From: Bryobacterales bacterium
Lineage (GTDB): Bacteria > Acidobacteriota > Terriglobia > Bryobacterales > Bryobacteraceae
Direction of reading: 5' to 3'
Length of the DNA: 64,000 nt
Assembly: GCA_016716385.1 (NCBI GenBank)
Contig: JADJWL010000025.1
Span: 496,001 to 560,000 of the forward strand
Shown: in pieces, positions 1 to 9,178 of the stretch
Numbering within the stretch: position 1 is the first letter of the stretch
Layout of the letters: each line of letters starts with the position of its first letter
Translations under genes and position numbers: made by a program
The notes under the pieces: generated by a model
Database searches by the model: none
Told to the model about the DNA's origin: nothing
The model's input: the letters and a program-made list of their open reading frames with translations, nothing else

Positions 1-1
1 C

Positions 2-2888
2 GAGTCCACGGCGCCGCTGCTGGAGACCGAGACCTCGCAGGCGGGCGAAGTGATCAAGGGCGAACAGATCGTCAACCTGCCCCTCGGCGCGCGTCAGTTC
101 CTGCAACTCACCTACCTGACGCCGATGGCGACGCCGGCCACGGGCGACTTCCGGTCGAACGAGATCAACCGGGAGACGGCGATGCCGGCCGCCGGCGGAC
201 AGCGCCCGGAGCAGAACAATTACCAGATCGACGGCATCGACAACCGCGAAAGCGGGCCGGAACAGCCTCGCACTCAGCGCCTCTGTCGAGGCCGTGAGCG
301 AGTTCAAAGTGCAGACGGGCCTCGCGCCGGCGGAGTTCGGGCGCGGAGGGGGCGTAATCGTCAATGTAGCCACCCGCAGCGGCACCAACGAATACCACGG
401 CTCGCTATATCACTTCTTGCGCAACAACAAGTTCGACGCCCGGCCGTTCTTTTCTTCGCGCACCAGCCCGCTGAAGCGGAACCAGTTCGGCGGCTCGACG
501 GGCGGCCCGATCAAGCGTGACAAGTTGTTCTTCTTCGGGAACTACGAAGGCTTCCGGGAAGCGGCCACGGGCAACCCGCCGGTGGGGCGCGTGATGGATG
601 AGAACGAACGCAATGGGACGTTCACCGGAGCCATCCGCGATCCGTTCGCCGGCGGCGCCGCGTTCCCGAACAACACGATCCCGCGCAATCGTATTGACCC
701 GATCTCGCTGCGCATCCTGGACCTGGTCCCGATGCCGAACAACCCGGATCCGGCGCGGAACTTCATCTTCAACGACGTTCCCTCCGGACGCACGAACCGG
801 GACTACGCCATCGGCCGGGTCGACTACAACATGAGCGAGAAGGACATCGTCTACGGCCGCTATCTGTACAACGAGGAAGAATTCCGCAGTCCGCCCACGC
901 TGCCCGCGCCGGCGCTCTCGAACGGCCGCCGGACAACGCTGCGCGCGCAGACGGCCAGTGCCCACTGGAACCGGGTGATCTCCCCCTCGCTCATCAACAA
1001 CCTCAACCTCGGCTACACGCGATACGCCAACCAGGTGGCGGGGTTGAACGCCTTCGTGCGGGACTTCGTCACGCCATCCGGCATTACGAACACGTTGTCT
1101 GCCACCGATCCCCTGTTCTGGGGAACACCGAACGTCTCTGTGCCTGGCTACCTGTTCACCGGCGAAGTGACGGGCAACTTCCGCACGATGAACACCTACC
1201 AGATCCAGGAAAGCCTGCTCTGGAATCGCGGCAAGCACACGATCAAGGCCGGCGCGGACTTGCGCGAGATCCGGACGTGGATGTTTTACACAGGTGGCAA
1301 CGGGTCCACGTCGTTCGCCAATCGCTACTCTGGCCAAACCGGCTCCGACTTCCTTCTCGGCTACGCGTCCAACACTACGAAAACCGCTCGCGCCACGCAG
1401 TGGAACTCCAAGATCCACTACGGCGGCTTCTTCATCCAGGATGATTGGAAGGTCACACCGACACTGACCCTGAACCTTGGCCTGCGCTACGAGGTGGAGA
1501 GCGCGCTACGTCAGGTGGATAACGGCGGTCTCGGGTTCGATGTCGGCGCGGGCACGATGCTGATCTCCCGCCTCGCCACCAATCTCGCCGCGATCGAGGA
1601 CTTCTACACGAACGTACGGCCCGACGTGCCGATTCGTATCGAGGACCGCCGGGCTCCGTATAACGCCGACATCAACAACCTGGCGCCGCGCGCCGGCTTT
1701 GCCTGGAGCTTCCGCCCGCGCTGGGTCATGCGCGGCGGCTACGGCATCTACTACGATTCGCCGCAGATCCAGTCGCTCGCCTCGACAAACGACTTCGCGC
1801 CGAACACATTGCGGCCGATCTGGACGGGAGCGCCTCCCACACAGCTTCCGGATCTCGGCTACAACCCGGAGGGCAACGTCGCGCCGGAGGAGACGCTGCG
1901 CCGCGCTCCGCTGACGATTTTCCCGTTCCTGTCGCGCAATTTCCCGTACGGCAAGATCCAGCAGTGGAACCTGAACATGCAGTATCAGGTCAGCAATACC
2001 TTGATGACCGAAGTGATGTATCAGGGCTCCAATGGGGTCAACCTGCTCGGCTTCGACAACATCAACTTCCGCGAGCCAGGCCCCGGGAATGTGCAACAAA
2101 CCTTGCGCTTCCCGCAGTTCGCCCGCATCCAGGCCGAGGACATGTGGGGCCGCAGTTTCTTCCACGGCCTCGGCGTCAAGGTGGAGCAGCGGCCGGTGCA
2201 CGGGTTCATGTACCTGATCGCGTACACCTTCTCCAGGTCGATTGACCTGGCGTCCACGTTGAATCAGGGACCGCAGTGGGTGGATCCGTTCAACCGCAAC
2301 ACCGCGCGGGGACCGTCGGACTTCAACGCGCCGCACCGCTTCAGCGCGGCGTACGAATACCGGCTGCCGATCGGCCGTGGAAGGCCGTTTGCCTCGGATG
2401 TACAGGGCGCCGCTGACAAGTTGATCAGCGGCTGGGGCGTCCGCGGCATGACGTTCTTCCAAACGGGTCTGCCCCAGAACGTCTCCATGGCGCTCTCGCG
2501 CAACGCCACCTGTGCGGTCGCTTGCGCCGCCCGTCCGGACCGCATCGGCGATGGCAACCTCTCGAAGGACGAGCGGACGCTGCAGCGATTCTACGATGTC
2601 AGTGCTTTTCGCCTGATTGCCCCGGGCGGCGCGGATCGCCGCGTCGGCAATGCCGGACGCAACATCCTCACCAGCGCCGGACTCGCCCAGTTCGATCTCC
2701 AGGTCTTCAAAGACACCCGCATCCGCGAGGGTCACAGCCTGGAGTTCCGCTGGGAGATGTTTAACGCGTTCAACCACACGAACTGGGGCGGGGCGGGTAC
2801 CAACATGGAGGCGCCGCAACTGTTCGGAGTAATCAGCTCCACACGCGCGCCGCGCATCATGCAGTTCGCTCTCCGGTACCAGTTCTGA
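2..2888 (+). CDS. TonB-dependent receptor, Oar-like (5' partial, one frameshift)
   Basis: This is the 3' part of a large outer-membrane receptor, probably importing oligosaccharides, peptides or chelates with TonB energy. The reading frame is open from base 2 and encodes the plug region (LLETETSQAG, then IVNLPLGARQF, then YQIDGIDN). It then changes frame near base 257 and continues as VEAVSEFKVQTG, the usual junction of this family, followed by NQFGGSTGGPIKRDKLFFFGNYEGFR and a long barrel. The protein ends in the aromatic strand FALRYQF. The N-terminal carboxypeptidase-regulatory domain lies outside the window. Removing one C at 257-258 restores one continuous frame, so a sequencing error or a recent single-base insertion are both possible. 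The stop codon overlaps the next start (TGATG), which suggests co-translation with the sialidase-like gene and a role in the same substrate pathway. The substrate is not known. Confidence 0.9.
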
Positions 2889-4006
2889 TGCGGCTCGTTG
2901 CTTCTCTCCTCTTCATTGGGCTCGCCATCGCGCATGGTGGCGAGCCCGCTTTTCTAAACCTGCTTCCGCCCAGACCCGGAAACCCACGGAACACCGAGGG
3001 CGACTTCATCCAACTCAAGGATGGCCGTCTCCTGTTCGTGTACACGAAATTCACCGGAGGGGGCGGCGATCACGACGCGGCGCATCTCGCCGGACGCTAT
3101 TCGAGCAACGGGGGCCGCACCTGGACTTCCGACGACGTCGTGGTGCTGGAGCGCGAAGGCGACATGAATGTCATGTCCGTCTCACTGCTGCGCCTGCGGG
3201 ATGGCCGCATCGCCCTGTTCTACCTGCGCAAGAACTCCGAGACGGACTGCCACGTCTGGATGCGGACATCGAACGACGAGGCCCGCACCTGGAGCGAATC
3301 GGTACGCGCGGTCACGGACTCGGGTTACTACGTCCTGAACAACGACCGCGCCGTCCAACTGCGCAGCGGGCGAATCGTCCTGCCGGTGGCGCTCCACACG
3401 GCCGATAGCCAGTGGACGGGCCGCGGTCTCGGCATGGTGTATCTCTCGGACGATGCCGGCAAGACCTGGCGCCGCAGCAAACAAGTGGTCGAATGTCCAA
3501 CGCCGAGTCCCACTGGATTGCAGGAGCCGGGCATCGTCGAGTTGAAGGACGGGCGCCTGATGATGTTCTTCCGCACGCGCCTGGGCAGCCAGTACATCAG
3601 CTACTCGCGCGATGGAGGCGACACCTGGACCAAGCCGGGGCCATCGAAGCTGCTGTCTCCAGTCTCTCCCGCATCGATTGAGCGCATTCCGAAGACCGGC
3701 CACCTGCTGGCTGTTTGGAACGACCACACAGATATCGACGAATCGTTTCGCGCCCGCGACACGGGCGAGACAGCCTCGGGCGGCAAACGCACGCCGCTCA
3801 CAGTGGCGATCTCCCGCGACGAGGGCAAGACGTGGGAGAAGAGGAAGCACATCCGTGACGCGCCGGACGGCTGGTATTGCTATACCGCGATTGACTTCGT
3901 CGGGGACAACGTCCTGCTGGCGTACGTGGCCGGCGGCGAGGACAGACTGGCGCGCTTGAGCCGGACCCAGGTCGCGGTCCTACCCGTGGAGTGGATCTAC
4001 CAGTAG
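2888..4006 (+). CDS. Secreted BNR-repeat sialidase-family protein
   Basis: The 372-residue product starts with a Sec signal peptide (MRLVASLLFIGLAIAHGG) and is therefore periplasmic or secreted. Five Asp-box (BNR) motifs of the type S-x-D/N-x-G-x-T-W are visible: SSNGGRTW, SNDEARTW, SDDAGKTW, SRDGGDTW and SRDEGKTW. They mark a six-bladed sialidase/neuraminidase propeller. A substrate-binding arginine is plausible in the LRSGRIVLPV segment but cannot be assigned with certainty. Members of this family in soil bacteria are often annotated exo-alpha-sialidase although many act on other glycans. The ATG overlaps the stop of the upstream receptor by one base, so receptor and putative hydrolase are probably one transcript. 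A second family member lies at 8111-9178 on the other strand. Confidence 0.85.
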   Translation: MRLVASLLFIGLAIAHGGEPAFLNLLPPRPGNPRNTEGDFIQLKDGRLLFVYTKFTGGGGDHDAAHLAGRYSSNGGRTWTSDDVVVLEREGDMNVMSVSLLRLRDGRIALFYLRKNSETDCHVWMRTSNDEARTWSESVRAVTDSGYYVLNNDRAVQLRSGRIVLPVALHTADSQWTGRGLGMVYLSDDAGKTWRRSKQVVECPTPSPTGLQEPGIVELKDGRLMMFFRTRLGSQYISYSRDGGDTWTKPGPSKLLSPVSPASIERIPKTGHLLAVWNDHTDIDESFRARDTGETASGGKRTPLTVAISRDEGKTWEKRKHIRDAPDGWYCYTAIDFVGDNVLLAYVAGGEDRLARLSRTQVAVLPVEWIYQ

Positions 4007-4010
4007 AACG

Positions 4011-5951
4011 ATGCGGCGCACACTCCTGCTCGCGCTCGCGTGTGTCACCCTTGCCGCTGAGAGTCCGCGCTACCTGAACTATGGCCGCGAGGGCACAGTG
4101 GTCCCCCTGACGAAGCGGTCGGGCCGCGGCGTCATGATGGCGAGCCCCGTCGATTGGGACGGCGACGGCGATCTCGACCTGCTGGGCGATCAGCGCATCT
4201 ACGAGAACGTTGGCGGCGTTTTCCGGAAGCAGCCGCTGCTTCCATATCTGCGCTGGGCGAGCAGTATTCATGTAGCCGACGTGAACGGCGACGGTCTGTT
4301 CGATTTGATTGAAGGCGGCTGGGCGAGCGCTGAGATCCGCGTCCATTTCAATACGGGGCGCGCGGGAGCGCCGCGGTTCACTGAGCCGCGGCTCGTCGTG
4401 CCCGTGGCCACGATCGAGGCGGCGCGTCCTCAGGGTCGCAAGAACCCGCCGTTGTTTGCGATCCCGTTCGCCGCCGACTGGAATGGCGACGGTCTGCCTG
4501 ACCTGTTGGTTGGCACACGTGACATCTGGACCGACTACTTTCCCTTCCACCCGGCGCGGGGCATCGTGACAGGACGCACGGCGTTCGGCCAGCTTCACGG
4601 CGAGATCTACGTGCTGTTGAACCGGGGCAGCCGCGGCGAGCCACGATTCCCCAAGGCCGAGCCGCTCCTGCTCGACGGCCATCCGCTGACGGTCTACGGT
4701 ATTTGCGGGCCAACCACCGTGGATTGGGACGGAGACGGCGACCTCGATCTCCTCGTCACGCAGGAGGCGATGCCTCCGCTGTTGTTCCGCAACGACGGCG
4801 GCCGGTTGAAGCGGCCCGAGGTCCTGCACCTGGAGTATCCAGGCATCTACAGCAAGATGTCCGTCATCGACTGGGATCGCGATGGCCTGTGGGACCTGCT
4901 CGCATCGAGCGAAGACGGCGATTTCGTGTTCTACAACACCGGCGCCGCGGGAGATCCCTACTTTTCCGGAAAGTACGAGGCGCTGCAGGAGACCGGCGCG
5001 GATCTTTGGGCTCCGGGCTTCGCCACGCCGAACGCTGTCGATTACGAAGGCGACGGCGACCTGGATCTCGTCGTCGGCAGCGACGATGGCGACTACAGGC
5101 TCTTCCGGAACATCGGGACGCGCACGAAGCCCGCGTTTGCGCCGCCGGAGTTCCTCCGTTACTCCGACGGGGAGAAGCTTCAGGTGCGGGTGGACCTGGG
5201 TCGCCAGCCACAAGGCGCGGTCGAGCGCTTCTGGGGTTACTCGTCTCCGGTGCTCGTGGATTGGGACGGCGACGGCGATTTAGATCTTCTCTCCGGGCAG
5301 ATCGGACGCAGCGGGTATCCCTTGTTCGAGAACACCGGCAGCCGCCGCGAGCCTGTGTGGGCGAAGCCGCGGCTGCTCGAAGCAGGGGGCAGGCTCATCC
5401 GGACATCCGGGCATGCGCGTATGCGGCCCGCACCGGTCGACTGGAATGGCGACGGGCTGATAGATCTTGTGGCGGTGACTGAGGGCTACGACTACAAGCT
5501 CTACCTGCGCCGCCGCGCTGAGGACGGCGCACTGCTGCTCGACGCAGGACGCACCCTGCGCTTCGCGGACGGAGCGCCCGTCCGCTTCGCCGAACCCGGC
5601 GATATCGTCGGGCGCCGCGACTCGGTCGTTGTCTTCGATTGGGACGGCGACGGCGATTGGGATATCCTGACGGGGTTGAACTCCGCGACAGAGGGTTTTG
5701 TGTTCCTGGAGAATACCGGAACCAACGCGAACCCCTCGTTTGCGGCGGCGAAGGAAATGACAACGCGCGACGGGCTGGGGCTTCGCGACGCCGCCAAGAG
5801 CCTGCTCGAAGGCTTCGGCCACAATCCGAACCTCGATGTGGCGGACTGGAACGGCGACGGCGTTCCCGACCTGGTTGTGGGACAGGACATGGGGTTTGTC
5901 CTGTTCTTCGACGGTACGACGATTCTGCCCGCACCGCGGAGGAGCAAGTAG
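4011..5951 (+). CDS. Secreted FG-GAP/VCBS repeat protein
   Basis: The 646-residue protein has a short signal peptide (MRRTLLLALACVTLAAES). At least ten calcium-binding repeats follow, of the form DWDGDGDLDLL, DVNGDGLFDLI, DWNGDGLPDLL and DYEGDGDLDLV, spaced roughly 50-70 residues apart over the whole length. Such repeats fold as an integrin-alpha-like beta propeller binding calcium through D-x-D/N-x-D-G loops. No catalytic domain is seen. It begins 4 bases after the sialidase-family gene and is probably in the same operon, perhaps as an extracellular glycan-binding or scaffold protein. That role is inference; the family fold is clear. Confidence 0.85.
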   Translation: MRRTLLLALACVTLAAESPRYLNYGREGTVVPLTKRSGRGVMMASPVDWDGDGDLDLLGDQRIYENVGGVFRKQPLLPYLRWASSIHVADVNGDGLFDLIEGGWASAEIRVHFNTGRAGAPRFTEPRLVVPVATIEAARPQGRKNPPLFAIPFAADWNGDGLPDLLVGTRDIWTDYFPFHPARGIVTGRTAFGQLHGEIYVLLNRGSRGEPRFPKAEPLLLDGHPLTVYGICGPTTVDWDGDGDLDLLVTQEAMPPLLFRNDGGRLKRPEVLHLEYPGIYSKMSVIDWDRDGLWDLLASSEDGDFVFYNTGAAGDPYFSGKYEALQETGADLWAPGFATPNAVDYEGDGDLDLVVGSDDGDYRLFRNIGTRTKPAFAPPEFLRYSDGEKLQVRVDLGRQPQGAVERFWGYSSPVLVDWDGDGDLDLLSGQIGRSGYPLFENTGSRREPVWAKPRLLEAGGRLIRTSGHARMRPAPVDWNGDGLIDLVAVTEGYDYKLYLRRRAEDGALLLDAGRTLRFADGAPVRFAEPGDIVGRRDSVVVFDWDGDGDWDILTGLNSATEGFVFLENTGTNANPSFAAAKEMTTRDGLGLRDAAKSLLEGFGHNPNLDVADWNGDGVPDLVVGQDMGFVLFFDGTTILPAPRRSK

Positions 5952-5955
5952 TCCG

Positions 5956-6636
5956 ATGCAACCGGCGAGACTGTTTGAACCATTTCGGACCCAAACGCTG
6001 AAGGAGAACATCGGCGAGCTGATCACGGCTGCGATCCTAGAAGGAAAACTGCGGCCGGACGACCGCCTGAACGAGAGCGCTCTGGCGCGCGACCTCCAGG
6101 TGAGTCGTGCGCCGATTCGCGAAGCGCTTCAGCAGTTGGAAGAACAAGGCCTTGTCGTAAACATCCCGCGGCGCGGCATGTTTGTCGTGAGTCTGTCCGA
6201 GGAGGAGTTGCAGAAGATCAACAGCCTGCGGATCCTGCTGGAGGCCGAGGCGTTGCGTCTCTGCCGCGACACCCTGACGCAGCAGACCGAAAAGAAACTG
6301 CTTCAAGCGTTGGAGCGCATGGAACGCAAAGGGATGACGGCGATCGAAGCGGCGCGTGTCGACCTCGAGTTCCACCGGTGCCTCTGGCAGACCACGGGCA
6401 ACGAGTATCTCGAGAAGACGCTCACCAGCCTGACCGCCCCGCTTTTCGCGTACTCGATCGTCACGCTGCCGGGTGCGGCGACGGTGCGGTGGATTCTCGA
6501 TTCGCACCGTCCGCTGATCGAATTCGTCCGAAGGAAGACAGGCACCCTGTCGGCCGAGCACGTGATGGCAGAGCATCTGTCTCACGCGTGGAAAAAACCG
6601 AGCCGGTATGCCTCACAGGAGCTTCTGAAACGATGA
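5956..6636 (+). CDS. GntR-family regulator, FadR (FCD) subfamily
   Basis: The 226-residue protein has a winged-helix DNA-binding domain at about residues 12-78, with the recognition-helix sequence VSRAPIREALQQLEEQGLV typical of GntR. An all-helical FCD ligand-binding domain follows (about 85-215), with conserved LRILLEAEALRL and LEFHRCLWQTTGN segments. It starts 4 bases after the FG-GAP gene and its last codons overlap the M81 peptidase start (ATGA), so it sits inside the operon. By analogy it would be a local repressor responding to a small organic acid, sugar acid or amino-acid-like effector. The effector and operator are not evident in the sequence. The chosen ATG at 5956 is the first Met that keeps the normal FadR-type N-terminus. 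Confidence 0.9.
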   Translation: MQPARLFEPFRTQTLKENIGELITAAILEGKLRPDDRLNESALARDLQVSRAPIREALQQLEEQGLVVNIPRRGMFVVSLSEEELQKINSLRILLEAEALRLCRDTLTQQTEKKLLQALERMERKGMTAIEAARVDLEFHRCLWQTTGNEYLEKTLTSLTAPLFAYSIVTLPGAATVRWILDSHRPLIEFVRRKTGTLSAEHVMAEHLSHAWKKPSRYASQELLKR

Positions 6637-8117
6637 GCAAGCGCGCCGGCGTTGCCGGCTTCCTCCACGAATCGAACACTTTCCTTCCGGTCCCGACGAC
6701 GCTCGATCACTTCCGGTCCACGAGTTGGCATGAAGGGGCCGCGCTGATCGAGCGCTGGGAGGGCGGCAATCACGAGTTGGGCGGCCTGATCGACGGCGCA
6801 CGGGACGAAGGCCTCGAAGTCGTGCCGTTGCTGGCGACGTTCGCCGTCCCAAGCGGCGCTCTGACGGCCGAGACGTTCGACGCGATCGCCGAAGCGATGC
6901 TGCGCACGCTCGATGCCGCGGGGCCGCTGGACGGATTGCTGGTGGCGCTGCACGGCGCCACGGCCGCGGACAACTTCCCCGATGCCGACGGCGAGATGCT
7001 GCGGCGGCTGCGGGAGCGCGTGGGTCCGGACCTGCCAATTGTCACGACGTACGACCTGCATGCGAATGTGTCACCGGCGATGGTCACCAACGCCAACGCT
7101 TCGGTGATCTACCGCTCGAACCCTCATCTGGACCAGCGGCAGCGGGGTCTCGAAGCGGCGCGGCTCCTGGCCCGTACGCTGCGCGGTGAGATCCGTCCCG
7201 TGCAGGCGCTGGAGACGCCGCCGCTCATCGTCAACATCTCAAAGCAGTACACGAGCGAGATGCCCGCCAAAGGGCTCTATGACGACCTCGAAGCGGTCCT
7301 TACCTGGCCAGGCATTCTGTCAGCCAGCGTGGCGATGGGGTTTGCCTACGCCGACGTGGAAGAGATGGGGACGTCTTTTCTTGCGGTCGCGGACGGGGAC
7401 GCCGAACTGGCCCGCCGCGCAGCCCGCTGGATGGCGGATCGTGCCTGGGCACGGCGCGAGGAGTTTATCGGCAACCTGCCGTCGCCGGAGGAAGCCGTGC
7501 GCTATGCCGCGGGCGCGAAGCAGACGCCGGTGTCGCTGATGGATGTTGGCGACAACGTCGGCGGCGGCAGTCCCGGCGATTCGACGATCCTGCTGGCGGA
7601 AGTTCTGCGGCAGAATGCGCCGAATGCGCTCGTGGTCCTGTACGATCCGGAAGCCGTCGCCGCATGCGTGCACGCCGGAGTTCGCGAGACCGTCGAACTC
7701 GCCGTGGGCGGCAAGACGGACCGCCTGCACGGCGATCCGGTGCCCGTCCGCGGCCGCGTACGGACAATCTCCGACGGCTGCTATGAGGAGACGGCGGTCC
7801 GCCACGGTGGATGGCGATTCAACGATCAGGGTGTGACGGCGGTCGTCGAGACGGATCAACAGCACACGATTGTCCTCACCAGCCGCCGCATGGCGCCGAT
7901 GAGTCTCGAACAGATTCTCAGTCTCGGGATCAAGCCGGAGCGCAAGCGGATTCTGATCGTCAAGGGCGCCGTGGCGCCGCGCGCGGCGTACGAACCGGTA
8001 TCGGCAGAGATTGTGACCGTCGATACGCCCGGCGTCACCGGAGACGATCCGGCGCGCTTCGACTACCGGCGGCGGCGGCGGCCGCTGTTCCCGATCGAGC
8101 GCGACGCGGCCTACTGA
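6633..8117 (+). CDS. M81-family metallopeptidase (MlrC-like)
   Basis: The 494-residue protein resembles MlrC of the microcystin-degradation pathway: an N-terminal DUF1485-type domain beginning RAGVAGFLHESNTF with LHGATAADN and TYDLHANVS motifs, and a C-terminal MlrC domain with the metal-site motif MDVGDNVGGGSPGDST. Characterised relatives are zinc peptidases cleaving short linear peptides, but most genomic homologues have unknown substrates. No signal peptide is seen, so it is cytoplasmic. The start at 6633 overlaps the GntR stop by 4 bases (ATGA) and matches the family N-terminus. Upstream in-frame codons belong to the regulator gene read in another frame. The gene converges on the minus-strand sialidase-family gene with a 7-base overlap of the 3' ends. 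Confidence 0.87.
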   Translation: MSKRAGVAGFLHESNTFLPVPTTLDHFRSTSWHEGAALIERWEGGNHELGGLIDGARDEGLEVVPLLATFAVPSGALTAETFDAIAEAMLRTLDAAGPLDGLLVALHGATAADNFPDADGEMLRRLRERVGPDLPIVTTYDLHANVSPAMVTNANASVIYRSNPHLDQRQRGLEAARLLARTLRGEIRPVQALETPPLIVNISKQYTSEMPAKGLYDDLEAVLTWPGILSASVAMGFAYADVEEMGTSFLAVADGDAELARRAARWMADRAWARREEFIGNLPSPEEAVRYAAGAKQTPVSLMDVGDNVGGGSPGDSTILLAEVLRQNAPNALVVLYDPEAVAACVHAGVRETVELAVGGKTDRLHGDPVPVRGRVRTISDGCYEETAVRHGGWRFNDQGVTAVVETDQQHTIVLTSRRMAPMSLEQILSLGIKPERKRILIVKGAVAPRAAYEPVSAEIVTVDTPGVTGDDPARFDYRRRRRPLFPIERDAAY

Positions 8118-9178
8118 ACGAAATCGGCTTCCTTGAGCCCGACGCGGAGCGCGCCCTGCATCGTCGTGATCCAGAGTTCGCCGGGACGCGGCTCATAGAT
8201 CCAAGGGTACGAGAGCCACTTGTCTTTCTGGCGCGCGATGACCACGGGCGCGGTCCAGGTCTTGCCGTCATCGTTTGAGAAGGCGAGCGACAACTCCTCG
8301 CGGTGCAGGCTGGCCGGCCGTTCGGAGAACGAGTCCCCGCGGCGACGGTACGAGTGCTGTCCCTCCGGATACAGACGATTCCAGGCGAACGCCAGGCGTC
8401 CGCTGGCAAGCCTCTGCAGGAAACCGGGAGCGCTGGAGGCTTCGACCATCGTGGGACCGAAGGAGTGCCAGTAGCGGCCCTCATCGACGGAATGAGCCTG
8501 CCAGAAGAAATCCCAGTTCGTGCGGAGCAGCATCCAGAGGCGACCGTCGCGCAACTCGGTGAGCGTGGGTTCGATCGAGCCATCGTGGTGCCCGCGCCCG
8601 CCGACATCGAGTACATTCCCCGGGTTCCAGGTGAGGCCGTCGTCGTCGGACGAGTAGGTGATCGTGTAGTGCCGGGCGCGCAGCGGGTCGAGGTTTTGAG
8701 CGGCCAGCACGACGCGCCCTGAACGCGTCTGGATCATCTGCCGGATGGCTCCGCAGTAGCCGCGCTGGACGATGCGGGCATCCTGCCAGGTACGACCTTC
8801 GTCGAGGCTGCGCATGGTCCAGACGTGGAGGTAGGCGCCCTCCTGAGGAGCGTTCTTCGCTTCGTCCCATGCCCAATGGCGGTCGGCGATATTCATGAAG
8901 GCAAGGATGATGGCGCCGCTCTTCGTACGGACCAGAGCGCGCTCGTTGCTCACTTTGAGTCTCTCGCCGGCAGCGAAGATGGGGTGTGCCTGCCACGTCC
9001 AGCCGTCGTCTTGCGTGATGAACGCCTCGGTCTCGACGACGGTCAGGTCGCTGCCGTCGGCAAGTTTGACGTAGGGAGCGGCCTTCAAATGCTCCATTGG
9101 CAGGACCTTGGGATGGAGCACCAGCGGTGCGTCCTGTGCCGCCAGCAGGAAAGGAAGGAGAAGCGTGAGCCACTTCAT
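8111..9178 (-). CDS. Secreted BNR-repeat sialidase-family protein (second copy)
   Basis: The 355-residue product has a signal peptide (MKWLTLLLPFLLAAQ) and Asp-box-like motifs TQDDGWTW, SLDEGRTW, SDDDGLTW, SVDEGRYW and SNDDGKTW, indicating a sialidase-fold propeller. It is diverged from the 2888-4006 protein, so it is a paralogue and not a fresh duplication. Its ATG overlaps the hypF stop codon (ATGA), so the two are probably co-transcribed although no functional link is obvious. The start was chosen at the signal peptide; longer in-frame extensions run into hypF in a different frame. Enzyme specificity cannot be read from the sequence. Confidence 0.82.
   Translation of the reverse strand: MKWLTLLLPFLLAAQDAPLVLHPKVLPMEHLKAAPYVKLADGSDLTVVETEAFITQDDGWTWQAHPIFAAGERLKVSNERALVRTKSGAIILAFMNIADRHWAWDEAKNAPQEGAYLHVWTMRSLDEGRTWQDARIVQRGYCGAIRQMIQTRSGRVVLAAQNLDPLRARHYTITYSSDDDGLTWNPGNVLDVGGRGHHDGSIEPTLTELRDGRLWMLLRTNWDFFWQAHSVDEGRYWHSFGPTMVEASSAPGFLQRLASGRLAFAWNRLYPEGQHSYRRRGDSFSERPASLHREELSLAFSNDDGKTWTAPVVIARQKDKWLSYPWIYEPRPGELWITTMQGALRVGLKEADFVQ

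Noticed and set aside
4011..5951. Regular DNA repeats resembling a repeat array
   Set aside because: They come from the DWDGDGDLDLL protein repeats of the FG-GAP protein and not from a CRISPR or satellite array.
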